Shown here one piece after another: positions 1 to 6,960 of a stretch of DNA of 11,103 nucleotides. Within the stretch, counting starts at the first letter, position 1; each line of letters opens with the position of its first letter. Source of the DNA: Methanoregula sp. (GTDB taxonomy: Archaea > Halobacteriota > Methanomicrobia > Methanomicrobiales > Methanospirillaceae). Where the stretch lies: positions 1-11,103 of the forward strand of contig JALOBP010000092.1 of assembly GCA_023228295.1 (NCBI GenBank), written 5' to 3'. The notes beneath the pieces are model-generated. The model saw nothing but the letters and a program-made list of their open reading frames with translations, had not been told where the DNA came from and ran no database searches. The position numbers and the translations under genes are program-made.

Positions 1-703
1 CCTGCACGCCCTTGATCTCGACACGTGCACCGGCAGCAATCGAGATGTTGACATCCTGCCGGATCGTCCCGAGCCCCCGTTTTACTTTTCCGGTTGAGCG
101 GAGGACCATGCCGATATGCTCGGCAACACTCTGGACCTCCTCCGGTGTATGCATGCAGGGCGATGTGGTGATCTCGATAAGCGGGATCCCGAGCCGATCC
201 AGGCTGAAGACCTCGTCTTTCACCCGCTGGGCTGCTTCCTCCTCGAGACAGATCGTCTCGATCTGTCCCCCGTTCGGGAGGGCGCCGTTGAACGCGACAA
301 GGGCCGTGCGCTGGAACCCGCTCGTGTTGGAACCGTCGATGACGAGTTTCCGCATCGTGTGCACCTGCGGGACCGGCGTCATCCCGAACATCTTTCCGAT
401 GGTGAGGCAGATTGCCAGCGCCTCGTCGTTCACCGGCGCCGGGGGCTCTTCGTCGTTCTCGACAAGGCAGGTGGTGTCGTAGGTATAATACCGGAACATC
501 CGGTCGTGCTTCATCTCTTCCTTTGCCGCCCGGTCGATCTCGCCCATCTCGCTGACCGTTGCCCGGAGGTAGCGGGAGAACTCGCCGTCATGTTCCGCGA
601 TCTCGCGAAGCGTGGTCGGGCAGTGGCAGAAGAGCTTCTCCTTTGTATCCAGCTGCTGGTGGATCTCGATACCGGCCACGAGGCCTGGCGCCTTATAATC
701 CAT
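1..703 (-). CDS. gatE: Glu-tRNA(Gln) amidotransferase subunit E (N-terminal part, cut by window edge)
   Basis: GatE binds Glu-tRNA(Gln) and activates the glutamyl group; with GatD it makes Gln-tRNA(Gln) in archaea, which lack a glutaminyl-tRNA synthetase. About 234 codons are present, open to the left edge; the family is usually a little over 600 residues, so roughly the first third is here. The protein starts MDYKAPGLVAGIEIHQQLDT, and the GIEIHQQLDTKEKLFCHC stretch is the conserved GatB/GatE N-terminal signature. DGSNTSGFQRT, GGQIETICLEEEAA and LIEITTSPCMHTPEEV are further GatE/GatB blocks. The ATG at 703-701 has a strong Shine-Dalgarno sequence (GAGGAG) about six bases upstream, inside the end of gatD. 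The start overlaps the gatD stop by 11 nt, so the subunits are probably translationally coupled. Identification is very secure. Confidence 0.96.
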   Translation of the reverse strand, partial: MDYKAPGLVAGIEIHQQLDTKEKLFCHCPTTLREIAEHDGEFSRYLRATVSEMGEIDRAAKEEMKHDRMFRYYTYDTTCLVENDEEPPAPVNDEALAICLTIGKMFGMTPVPQVHTMRKLVIDGSNTSGFQRTALVAFNGALPNGGQIETICLEEEAAQRVKDEVFSLDRLGIPLIEITTSPCMHTPEEVQSVAEHIGMVLRSTGKVKRGLGTIRQDVNISIAAGARVEIKGVQ

Positions 704-1880
704 GGGAGCTCCTCCTCATACACTCACCTTTGAGATCGGCCTGCATCATTGCTGCGGCTTTTTTCCGGTCCTTCTCGTTGCCGAGTACCCACATCAGTTT
801 CACCAGCGCCGCTTCCGGCAGCATGTCGCCGCCTTCGATAACACCGGCATCGAGGAGATCGCGACCGGTATCATAGACCCGGTCGCAGACCCGGCCGTTC
901 ATGCACTGCGTGGTCATGATAATGAGCGTCCCGTTTTCTGCAAGCTGTCTCAGCTGCGGGATCAGCAGGGTACTGGTATGCCCGAGCCCGGTGCCCGCGA
1001 TCACGAGGCCGTGGTATCCCTCGTATGCCTTCAGGATATCCGGGGACATGCCCGGGTAGAACTGGATGAGGGCGCAGTGCGGGTCGAGTGCGTCATGGAG
1101 CGCGAGCGTACGGGTGCCGCGCCGGACCGCATCGCGTGCGAGCGTCACCTTCCGTGACGGATACTCAATTTCCCCGATCGGGTCAACGCCAAGGCTCCGG
1201 AACGCATCGCGGCGGGAGGAGTGCATCTTGCGGACGCGGGTACCGCGGTGGATCGCACAGGTATCGTCGTTCGTGGTCGCGTGCATAACCACCGCCACTT
1301 CCCCGAGATCGCTTGTCGCGGCTGCAGCTGCGCAGACCGCGTTCATCGCATTGTCGCTTGATGGCCGGTCCGCAGACCGCTGGGAGCCCACAAATATAAT
1401 CGGTACCGGTGTATCGATCATGAAACTGATGGCAGCTGCACTGTACGCCATCGTGTCGGTGCCGTGAGTGACGATGATCCCTTTTGCGCCGTTCTTTATC
1501 TCCGCATGGATCGCCCGTGCAAGTTCCTGCCAGATGGCCGGGGTCATGTTCTCCGAGAGGATCGTTGCAAGCGGGATCGTGCGGTAATTCGCGATCTCCT
1601 TAAGTTCGGGAATTGCGGTCAGGATGTCGCTGGCATTGAACTGGCTCGTGACCGACCCGGTCCGGTAATCGATCCTGCTCGCGATCGTACCTCCGGTGGA
1701 TACGATGGCAAGGGTCGGGAGGCTCTTGTCCTGGACCACGTCAGCCGGTTTTGGCGACACGGTCGACGGCCGCTCCGTAAGGGCGCAGGAGGCAGGAGGT
1801 ACCCCGATATTATACCCGGAATCGAGCTTGACGACCGCCATGCCGTCGCGCTCCGTAATGTACACACCTTTCCTGCTCAT
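693..1880 (-). CDS. gatD: Glu-tRNA(Gln) amidotransferase subunit D (asparaginase-like)
   Basis: GatD is the asparaginase-type subunit that releases ammonia from an amide donor for GatE. Numbering from the ATG at 1880 (395 aa), STGGTIAS (61-68) holds the first catalytic Thr and HGTDTM (139-144) the second Thr and the Asp; GSQRSADRPSSD, VRKMHSSRRDAFRS (with the likely catalytic Lys) and CMNGRV are also family blocks. The N-terminal GatD domain normally reads GDR...G...G(V/I)...V(K)LD(N/S)GYNIG. Here that motif starts upstream of the first ATG: the same frame continues back through ...ISGDRIQCAYKG before Met1880, with no ATG, GTG or TTG before an in-frame stop at 1952-1950. The real start is therefore probably a non-standard codon, best candidate ATA at 1931-1929, giving 412 aa. 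The coordinates here are the shortest version with a standard start. It lies between argH and gatE in one series. Confidence 0.93.
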   Translation of the reverse strand: MSRKGVYITERDGMAVVKLDSGYNIGVPPASCALTERPSTVSPKPADVVQDKSLPTLAIVSTGGTIASRIDYRTGSVTSQFNASDILTAIPELKEIANYRTIPLATILSENMTPAIWQELARAIHAEIKNGAKGIIVTHGTDTMAYSAAAISFMIDTPVPIIFVGSQRSADRPSSDNAMNAVCAAAAATSDLGEVAVVMHATTNDDTCAIHRGTRVRKMHSSRRDAFRSLGVDPIGEIEYPSRKVTLARDAVRRGTRTLALHDALDPHCALIQFYPGMSPDILKAYEGYHGLVIAGTGLGHTSTLLIPQLRQLAENGTLIIMTTQCMNGRVCDRVYDTGRDLLDAGVIEGGDMLPEAALVKLMWVLGNEKDRKKAAAMMQADLKGECMRRSSHGL

Positions 1881-1927
1881 GCCCTTATAGGCGCACTGGA
1901 TCCGGTCGCCGGATATGAACTGCGATG

Positions 1928-3421
1928 TTATGCTACCATCCTCCGGGCTTCAATGATGAGGGTTTCCCGTGATCTTGCCTGGTGGGCAAGTCGTTTGACA
2001 GTGATGGTGGCGTCGACCCCGAGCTTTTTTTTGCAGTCTTTAATTGCCTGTTTTGTTGCAGATGGCGCGGGACCGCCGGGGGCTTTGCGTAATGCAATTG
2101 AGTAGTTCACGTCTAATACCTCGTTAATTTTCTTCTGGGTAAGCCCTTTCTTCTTCAAGGATATATCCGGTCCAACTTCATGTGCCGCCGCTTCAAGGAT
2201 CGCAAGCGAGAGGCTGCCTTTCTGCACCGCCCTTCCCACAATATTATGGGCGGTGCGGAACGGGAGGCCAAAGGAGCGGACGAGAGTATCGGCAAGTTCA
2301 GTGGCAGTCGAGAAGCCTTTACCGGCTTCATCCATCATCCGCTTCGTGTCAAACTCTGCACTGGCAAGCATGTCGGAAAGGAGGAAGAGGCTTGCCTTTG
2401 CATCGTGCATCCCGCGCCAGATGTTCGGCGTAAGTTCCTGCAGGTCGCGGTTGTAACTCATGGGCAGGCCCTTGATCGTCACGAGCGCGCTGGTAAATGC
2501 CCCGAAGACCGATGCGCTCTTTGCCCGCATGATCTCGGCAGAGTCCGGGTTCTTCTTCTGGGGCATGATGGATGACGTTGAGCAGAACGCATCGTCAAGG
2601 GTGACGAACTTCACAAACGATGTTGACCAGATGATCAGTTCCTCACAGAGCCGGCTTGTATTTGTCATCATAATGGAGAGATCGGCAAGGGTTTCAAGAG
2701 CGAAGTCGCGTGTTGCAACAGCGTCCATCGAGTTCGTAACCAGACCGTCGAACCCGAGAAGGGATGCGGTATAATCCCTGTCAATGGGATAGCCGGTGGA
2801 GGCGAATGCCGCGGCACCGAGCGGGGAGAGGTTGATCCGGGCGTAGGCAGAATTCAGCCGATCAAAATCCCGGGAGAATGCCTGCTCGTAGGCAAGAAGG
2901 TGGTGGGCGAGGGTTGTCGGCTGGGCGTGCTGCATGTGGGTGAATCCCGGCATTGCACTCTCCGTGTGCTTCCCGGCAAGAGCGATGAGGACTTCCCGGA
3001 CTTTCATGAGGGCTACCATCTGCTTGAGCAGTTCCTCACGGAGCTTTATCCGGATACAGGTGGCGACCTCATCGTTCCGCGATCTGCCCATATGCATCCT
3101 CCCGCCTGTATCTGCGCCGGCAGATTCGATCAGGAGCGACTCGATTCCCGCGTGGACATCCTCAAAGCGTTCATCGAACGCCTCTTCCGGGATCCCTTCG
3201 TCATGCATCTCCAGAAGTGCGGACAGGATATCCCGCGTCACCTTGCGGTCATTGATCTTTTGCTTGTTCAGCATCAGGACGTGCGCGATATCGACCAGAA
3301 CATCTGCGTCCGCAATATGCCGGTCAGCCTCCATTGAGGAGAGAAAATGCATCATTTCACCTGTCCTCTTTCCTGACAGGCGCCCCAGTCGTACAACGTC
3401 CGTTCGCATCCTTTCACCCAT
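1928..3421 (-). CDS. argH: Argininosuccinate lyase
   Basis: Cytosolic enzyme that splits argininosuccinate into arginine and fumarate, the last step of arginine synthesis. Its 497 aa are within the usual family range of about 460-500. Seen in the protein: GRSRND (112-117); THMQHAQPTT (161-170), which holds the conserved histidine of the fumarase/aspartase superfamily; TSSIMPQKKNP (282-292), the flexible-loop signature carrying the catalytic Ser; and YNRDLQE (323-329). The start may be ATG 3421 or ATG 3409 (MRTDVVR). Neither has an ideal Shine-Dalgarno sequence: GGTGA lies only four bases before the second. A TATA-like AGTATATGA about 25-32 nt upstream of 3421 would fit a leaderless message. 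The regulator gene ends 34 nt upstream and gatD follows with almost no gap, so argH may be read from the regulator's promoter as well. Confidence 0.97.
   Translation of the reverse strand: MGERMRTDVVRLGRLSGKRTGEMMHFLSSMEADRHIADADVLVDIAHVLMLNKQKINDRKVTRDILSALLEMHDEGIPEEAFDERFEDVHAGIESLLIESAGADTGGRMHMGRSRNDEVATCIRIKLREELLKQMVALMKVREVLIALAGKHTESAMPGFTHMQHAQPTTLAHHLLAYEQAFSRDFDRLNSAYARINLSPLGAAAFASTGYPIDRDYTASLLGFDGLVTNSMDAVATRDFALETLADLSIMMTNTSRLCEELIIWSTSFVKFVTLDDAFCSTSSIMPQKKNPDSAEIMRAKSASVFGAFTSALVTIKGLPMSYNRDLQELTPNIWRGMHDAKASLFLLSDMLASAEFDTKRMMDEAGKGFSTATELADTLVRSFGLPFRTAHNIVGRAVQKGSLSLAILEAAAHEVGPDISLKKKGLTQKKINEVLDVNYSIALRKAPGGPAPSATKQAIKDCKKKLGVDATITVKRLAHQARSRETLIIEARRMVA
1929..1944 (-). 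promoter_or_regulatory. Ribosome binding site with candidate AUA start for gatD
   Basis: Read on the minus strand, GGAGGA (1944-1939) is followed by seven bases and then ATA at 1931-1929. That ATA overlaps the TAA stop of argH (1930-1928), giving ATAA where linked genes usually show ATGA. The spacing suits initiation, and the reading frame from here restores the conserved GatD N-terminal domain. The AUA assignment is inference; the absence of a standard start codon is seen directly. Confidence 0.55.
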
Positions 3422-3455
3422 CTATCAGATACCGGTAATATTGGTCATATACTGA

Positions 3456-3989
3456 TTAAAGCCACGCCTTGCGTGCGGCAAGTTCGATCGCCCGCTGGAC
3501 CGACTCGCGGGGGATGATGGTTGCCACCGGGATATGGACGAGCTGCTCGATAACGCTCGACACGATCGGTGCGCAGACAATGGCAACCGCTCCCTCCCGC
3601 TCCGCTCTCACTGCGGCAACGATGGCGTCTTCCATGGTGTGGACCGGGTATTCCCTGACCGTAACCCGCGTCGCATCCACCTCTGTGGTCCGCTCCTCGA
3701 TCGTTTCGAGCACCGGGCGGGCAACGATGAGCCCGATGAACTCCCCTTCCCCGGCCCGGTAGAACTGGCGCATGGCCCGGATGATGGCGCGGAGGGTGGA
3801 GAGGTTGGGGGACCTCCTGCCATGCAGAATTTTATAGAGTGAACTCTGGGCGATCCCGCTTGCCTCGGACAGCTCCCGGATACTGATCCGTAAGTCCCGG
3901 CGCAGGAGATCTTCGAGAACAAGGACAAACTCCTCGTCCGAGGTGAGTGCTGCGCGCATGAGCCGGTCGATTGGGTCGGTCTGTACCAT
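3456..3989 (-). CDS. HTH (XRE-like) regulator with PrpR_N-like C-terminal half
   Basis: A 177-aa DNA-binding protein. Residues about 35-72 form an XRE/Cro-type helix-turn-helix: ISIRELSEASGIAQSSLYKI is the turn and recognition helix, followed by LHGRRSPNLSTLRAIIRAM. The C-terminal half (about 85-177) has alternating strands and helices, including AIVCAPIVSSVIEQLVHIPV and then RESVQRAIELA. I read this as weakly like the end of the PrpR_N sensor fold of propionate-type regulators; that is inference from pattern only. It is divergent from an ABC importer across about 200 nt and upstream of argH on its own strand, so it may control the importer, itself, argH, or all three. There is no Shine-Dalgarno sequence before ATG 3989, while an AT-rich box lies at leaderless distance. 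The HTH call is strong, the ligand unknown. Confidence 0.85.
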   Translation of the reverse strand: MVQTDPIDRLMRAALTSDEEFVLVLEDLLRRDLRISIRELSEASGIAQSSLYKILHGRRSPNLSTLRAIIRAMRQFYRAGEGEFIGLIVARPVLETIEERTTEVDATRVTVREYPVHTMEDAIVAAVRAEREGAVAIVCAPIVSSVIEQLVHIPVATIIPRESVQRAIELAARKAWL

Positions 3990-4159
3990 ATAATCGATAC
4001 AATCAGATTAATTTTTTAAAAATTTTTCCTTTTTGTGCCAAAAAAATACACAACGGTCCCTGCCGCGAGTGGACAATAATACACGCATTGTTATACTTTA
4101 GTATGAAAATTTTCTTTAATTCGTCACAAAAATAGACAAAAATTGCCCTTATGGGGCAC
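3990..4159. promoter_or_regulatory. Divergent control region with short inverted repeats (possible operators)
   Basis: AT-rich DNA between the HTH regulator and the ABC importer. Seen directly: TTGTG (4033-4037) opposed to CACAA (4049-4053), 11-nt gap; ACAAT (4073-4077) opposed to ATTGT (4087-4091), 9-nt gap; and ATAC-TTTA-GTAT (4093-4104). A loosely repeated phrase, GTGCCAAAAAAATACACAA near 4035 and GTCACAAAAATAGACAAAA near 4123, may be a second site class. Any could be the operator of the adjacent HTH protein. Short inverted repeats arise often by chance in AT-rich DNA, so this is suggestive only. Confidence 0.4.
4008..4022 (-). promoter_or_regulatory. TATA-like promoter of the HTH regulator gene
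   Basis: Read on the minus strand, this is a run of T and A (TTTTTAAAAAATTAA) centred about 26 nt upstream of ATG 3989, the spacing expected if transcription starts at or next to the start codon. No Shine-Dalgarno sequence is seen before that ATG, which agrees with a leaderless transcript. Assignment is by position and composition only. Confidence 0.5.
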
Positions 4160-4160
4160 T

Positions 4161-4170
4161 TTTTTAATAT
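4161..4170 (+). promoter_or_regulatory. TATA box of the ABC importer operon (near-leaderless)
   Basis: TTTTTAATAT lies about 26 nt before ATG 4192 (from its centre). Archaeal transcription normally starts about 25 nt downstream of the TATA centre, which puts the 5' end within a few bases of the start codon. No Shine-Dalgarno sequence precedes the ATG, in keeping with a leaderless message. Confidence 0.6.
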
Positions 4171-4191
4171 CGACCGTGCAACACTTTGCCC

Positions 4192-5214
4192 ATGAAACAG
4201 ATGAGGATTACGGCAATCGCGCTCCTCGCCATTGCCCTCTTGCTGCTCGCTGCCGGTTGCACCCAGCCTGCAGGTACCACGACCTCCGGTTCCCAGACGA
4301 CTCCCGCTGCGGTAACGCCCCTCAAGGAGCTCCGGATCGGCTACCAGCCCAGCACCCACCAGATGGCCTACATAACCGCCGCGGAAAAAGGCTGGTGGCA
4401 GGAGGACCTTGCCCCGCTCGGTGTTGAGAAAATCTCCGACAAGGTCTTCCCGAGCGGCCCGTCCGAGATGGCGGCCATGCAGGCCGGGGAGCTCGATGTT
4501 GCATATGTCGGCGCTGCCCCGTTCCTGACTTCGGTAGGCACCGGGCTCGATGCAAAGATCGTAGCCGGTGTCAATACGCAGGGTTCCGATCTTGTGGTCA
4601 GGAGCGATCTTGACTACGCGGGCCCGCAGAGCCTGAAGGGGAAGACGATCGCGACCTTCGCGGCCGGCAGCGTCCAGGACACGATCCTGCGGAACTGGCT
4701 GAAAAAGAACAATCTCACTCCTGACACGGATGTCCTCATCACCCCAATGTCACCGGGAGACGCTGTCACGGCTATCATTGCCGGCAAGGTCGATGCCGTC
4801 TTCCTGCCCACTCCCTCGCCAAGTACTATCGTCAACGAGGGTAAGGGCAGGATCGTGGTCCACTCCGGTGAGATGTATCCCGACCACACCTGCTGCGTGC
4901 TTGTTGTCAGCAGCAAACTGATCCGCGAGCACCCGGAGATTGTCCGGCAGATCATCAGCACAAACAATAAGGCGGTTGCATGGAACGAGCAGAACCTTGA
5001 CGAAGCTGCGGAGATCTATGTCACCAAGACCGGTGCCAAGATTGACGATGTGAAGGCGTCTTTGAATGAGTGGGACGGGAACTGGAACAGCGACCCGAAC
5101 CTGATCGTCGGACCTGTGCTTGACTATGCAAAGATCCAGTACGATCTCGGGTATATCAAGAAGGATCTGACCCGGGACGACATCTTCGACCTGTCCTTCT
5201 ACCAGAAGAGCTGA
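4192..5214 (+). CDS. ABC importer substrate-binding lipoprotein (NitT/TauT/SsuA class)
   Basis: Membrane-anchored binding protein that captures the solute for the permease and ATPase encoded next. 340 aa from ATG 4192; a TTG six bases earlier is in frame but less likely. Residues about 1-21 are a signal peptide with a lipobox, LLAAGC, so the mature protein should be lipid-linked at the Cys, followed by a Thr/Ser/Pro-rich linker to about 42. The binding domain starts at LKELRIGYQPSTHQMAYITA; GWWQE, PSGPSEMAAMQAGELDVAYV, and LKGKTIATFAAGSVQDTILR are typical of the SsuA/TauA/NrtA and ThiY-like fold. The substrate cannot be read from sequence: sulfonates, taurine, nitrate/cyanate, bicarbonate or pyrimidine-type compounds are known for the wider class. 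The T-tract just downstream may end part of the transcripts. Confidence 0.9.
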   Translation: MKQMRITAIALLAIALLLLAAGCTQPAGTTTSGSQTTPAAVTPLKELRIGYQPSTHQMAYITAAEKGWWQEDLAPLGVEKISDKVFPSGPSEMAAMQAGELDVAYVGAAPFLTSVGTGLDAKIVAGVNTQGSDLVVRSDLDYAGPQSLKGKTIATFAAGSVQDTILRNWLKKNNLTPDTDVLITPMSPGDAVTAIIAGKVDAVFLPTPSPSTIVNEGKGRIVVHSGEMYPDHTCCVLVVSSKLIREHPEIVRQIISTNNKAVAWNEQNLDEAAEIYVTKTGAKIDDVKASLNEWDGNWNSDPNLIVGPVLDYAKIQYDLGYIKKDLTRDDIFDLSFYQKS

Positions 5215-5229
5215 TCCCCTCTTACCAAC

Positions 5230-5238
5230 CCTTTTTTT
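5230..5238 (+). terminator. T-tract after the binding-protein gene (possible partial terminator)
   Basis: CTTTTTTTC sits 16 nt after the stop codon of the binding-protein gene. Archaeal terminators are often just T-tracts. Since the permease and ATPase follow, this more likely lowers read-through, making more binding protein than transporter, than ends transcription completely. Confidence 0.4.
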
Positions 5239-5251
5239 CCTTGAGGTTCTT

Positions 5252-5261
5252 ACTTATACAA
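5252..5261 (+). promoter_or_regulatory. Possible internal TATA box before the permease gene
   Basis: CTTATACAAA lies in the 90-nt gap between the binding-protein and permease genes. A start about 25 nt further on would leave a leader of roughly 35-40 nt that includes GGTGA (5305-5309). It is a weak call resting on one AT-rich box and the long gap. Confidence 0.3.
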
Positions 5262-5305
5262 AAGCATCCGCGGACCGGGCCGTAACGGCACGCTGCGGGC
5301 ATAAG

Positions 5306-6106
5306 GTGAACACTGCTGTGGGTACAATGGTACAGAACAAAGGTAAGGACCGGTGGCTGGGTGTACTTGCACTGGTCATCGCGCTGGTTGCATGGCAGAT
5401 CATTGCCGCGTACATCATCCGGTACCCCTTCATCCTGCCTGCACCCACCGATGTTGCCACAGCGTTTATCAGCCTCCTTAAAAGCGGCAAGATCCTGCTC
5501 GATATCGAGGCCAGTCTCGTTCACTTTGCCATCGGCCTTTTGGCGGCCCTCCTCATTGGGATTCCGCTCGGGATCCTGATGGGCTGGAACCGCAGGTTCG
5601 ATGCCTTCATCGACCCGCTCATCGAGCTCCTCCGCCCGATCCCGCCGCTCGCGTGGATCCCGTTTGCGATCATCTGGTTTGGGTTGACCGCATGGTCGGC
5701 AGGCTTCGTTATCTTTATCGGTGCGGTCTTCCCGATCATCCTCAATACCTACAGCGGGTTCCGTGGCGTGCCCCGGGTCTTTGTCGAGGCGGCAAGGATG
5801 CTCGGGTGCACGAGGAGCCGGGACCTGATCCGGTACATCGCGTTCCCCGCTGCCCTCCCGTCCGTTGCTGCGGGGATCCGGATTGCGACTGGCGTTGGCT
5901 GGATGTGCCTTGTTGCCGCGGAACTCTTCGGGGTCTCGAACTACGGCCTTGGCCAGAAACTCTGGTTTTACTACAATCTCCACCAGATGGACGCCGTGGT
6001 GGTTTACATGATCATCCTCGGGCTTATCGGCCTTGCCTTTGACATGATCTTCCGGTACTGGATCGACCGTCACTTCCTGAAGTGGCGGACCGGGGAGGTG
6101 GCGTGA
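5306..6106 (+). CDS. ABC importer permease (NitT/TauT/SsuC class)
   Basis: Membrane permease that forms the channel of the importer. About 260 aa with roughly six hydrophobic segments, the first LGVLALVIALVAWQIIAAYI. The cytoplasmic EAA loop that docks on the ATPase is clear: EAARMLGCTRSRDLIRYIAF, followed by PAALPSVAAGIRIATGVGW, as in SsuC/TauC proteins. In-frame starts are GTG 5306, GTG 5318 and ATG 5327. GGTGA at 5305-5309 is spaced eight bases from GTG 5318, which makes that start attractive; the N-terminal residues before KDRWLGVL are not conserved enough to decide. The stop lies two bases before the ATPase start, so translation of the two is coupled. Confidence 0.92.
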   Translation: MNTAVGTMVQNKGKDRWLGVLALVIALVAWQIIAAYIIRYPFILPAPTDVATAFISLLKSGKILLDIEASLVHFAIGLLAALLIGIPLGILMGWNRRFDAFIDPLIELLRPIPPLAWIPFAIIWFGLTAWSAGFVIFIGAVFPIILNTYSGFRGVPRVFVEAARMLGCTRSRDLIRYIAFPAALPSVAAGIRIATGVGWMCLVAAELFGVSNYGLGQKLWFYYNLHQMDAVVVYMIILGLIGLAFDMIFRYWIDRHFLKWRTGEVA

Positions 6107-6111
6107 CCATG
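6094..6111 (+). promoter_or_regulatory. Strong Shine-Dalgarno site fixing the ATPase start
   Basis: GGAGGTG (6094-6100) lies inside the end of the permease gene, eight bases before ATG 6109. It supports ATG 6109 over the in-frame GTG codons at 6082 and 6103 and shows that this downstream gene is initiated by a Shine-Dalgarno route, unlike the leaderless first gene of the operon. Confidence 0.75.
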
Positions 6112-6870
6112 GGAAACCTTGAGATCCGCGACCTGAACCAGTCGTTTTCAAAGGAAGATGGCAGCCGCCTTGTTGTCCTCGATCACGTCACGTTTGACGT
6201 AAAGGACAAGGAGTTTGTCTGCATCCTCGGTTCCTCCGGCTGCGGCAAGACCACGCTGCTTCGCCTGATAGCCGGTCTTGACACAGCGCAGACCGGCTTA
6301 ATCATCCTTGATGGCGAGGAGATGAAGGGTGCCAACCCGAAAGTCGGGATGGTCTTCCAGGAATATTCTCTCTTCCCGTGGCGGACGGTCATCGACAACA
6401 TCGCGTTCGGCCTTGAGATGCAGGGAATGAGAACGGAGGAGCGCTACCGGATTGCGGAACGTTACCTGCATCTGGTGAACCTCACCCCGTTCCGGGACAG
6501 TTTTCCATCCGAGCTGTCGGGCGGGATGCGGCAGCGGGTGGCCGTTGCCCGGGCACTGGCGCTCGACCCTGTCCTCCTCCTGATGGATGAACCGTTCGGG
6601 GCGCTCGATGCCCAGACGCGCAACATGCTCCAGAAGGAGCTGCTCGATATCCGGGAAGAGACGAAAAAGACCATCATCTTCATCACCCACAGTGTTGACG
6701 AGGCGGTTTTCCTGTCGGACCGGATCATTGTCCTGACCCCGCGCCCCGGCCGGATCTGTCGGACGCTCGATGTGGATCTCCCGCGTCCCCGCGACCGGAC
6801 CAGTGTGGAATTCGCCCAGGTACGGCGTACGGTTCTCGATCTTATCAATCAGAACTGCTCAATCCAGTAA
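6109..6870 (+). CDS. ABC importer ATP-binding protein (NitT/TauT/SsuB class)
   Basis: Cytoplasmic ATPase that powers the importer, working as a dimer on the permease. 253 aa, normal for the class. Seen in order: Walker A GSSGCGKTT (41-49), Q-loop Q84 in VFQEYSLFPW, signature LSGGM (136-140) followed by RQRVAVARAL, Walker B LLLMDEP (156-162) with D-loop GALD, and H-loop His194 in FITHSVDEA. The LFPWRTV and THSVDEAVFLSDRI wording is typical of NitT/TauT ATPases, and the protein ends after a short C-terminal part with no added regulatory domain. All catalytic motifs are intact, so it should be active. The gene closes the operon. Confidence 0.95.
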   Translation: MGNLEIRDLNQSFSKEDGSRLVVLDHVTFDVKDKEFVCILGSSGCGKTTLLRLIAGLDTAQTGLIILDGEEMKGANPKVGMVFQEYSLFPWRTVIDNIAFGLEMQGMRTEERYRIAERYLHLVNLTPFRDSFPSELSGGMRQRVAVARALALDPVLLLMDEPFGALDAQTRNMLQKELLDIREETKKTIIFITHSVDEAVFLSDRIIVLTPRPGRICRTLDVDLPRPRDRTSVEFAQVRRTVLDLINQNCSIQ

Positions 6871-6876
6871 GGTTTA

Positions 6877-6899
6877 ATACGCCCCGTATCCATTTTATT
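6877..6899 (+). terminator. Small hairpin and T-rich stretch after the ABC operon
   Basis: ATACG (6877-6881) pairs with CGTAT (6885-6889) around a three-base loop, then CCATTTTATT follows, starting seven bases after the ATPase stop codon. The stem is short and the T-run interrupted, so it is only a possible weak terminator. The rest of the gap to L10e shows no gene. Confidence 0.3.
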
Positions 6900-6960
6900 A
6901 AAGCAGTTTAGTGAAGCGTACCGGCATCAATATTGGACAAATAACCGATATTCTTGCCCG

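Noticed and set aside
116..733. Long plus-strand reading frame (205 aa) over gatE
   Set aside because: Antisense to a clearly conserved gatE; composition is typical of a GC-biased shadow frame.
1464..2105. 213-aa plus-strand frame across the gatD/argH junction
   Set aside because: Antisense to two well-identified genes and with no family-like motif.
3430..3437. Palindrome TACCGGTA before argH
   Set aside because: Eight-base palindromes are common by chance; nothing else marks it as an operator.
4003..4359. 118-aa minus-strand frame over the divergent promoter and binding-protein signal peptide
   Set aside because: Covers an AT-rich promoter region and the start of a clear lipoprotein gene; its residues look random.
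5222..6151. 309-aa minus-strand frame, very rich in Asp/Glu/Arg/Pro
   Set aside because: Exactly antisense to the permease; the charge-rich content is the mirror of a GC-rich membrane-protein frame.
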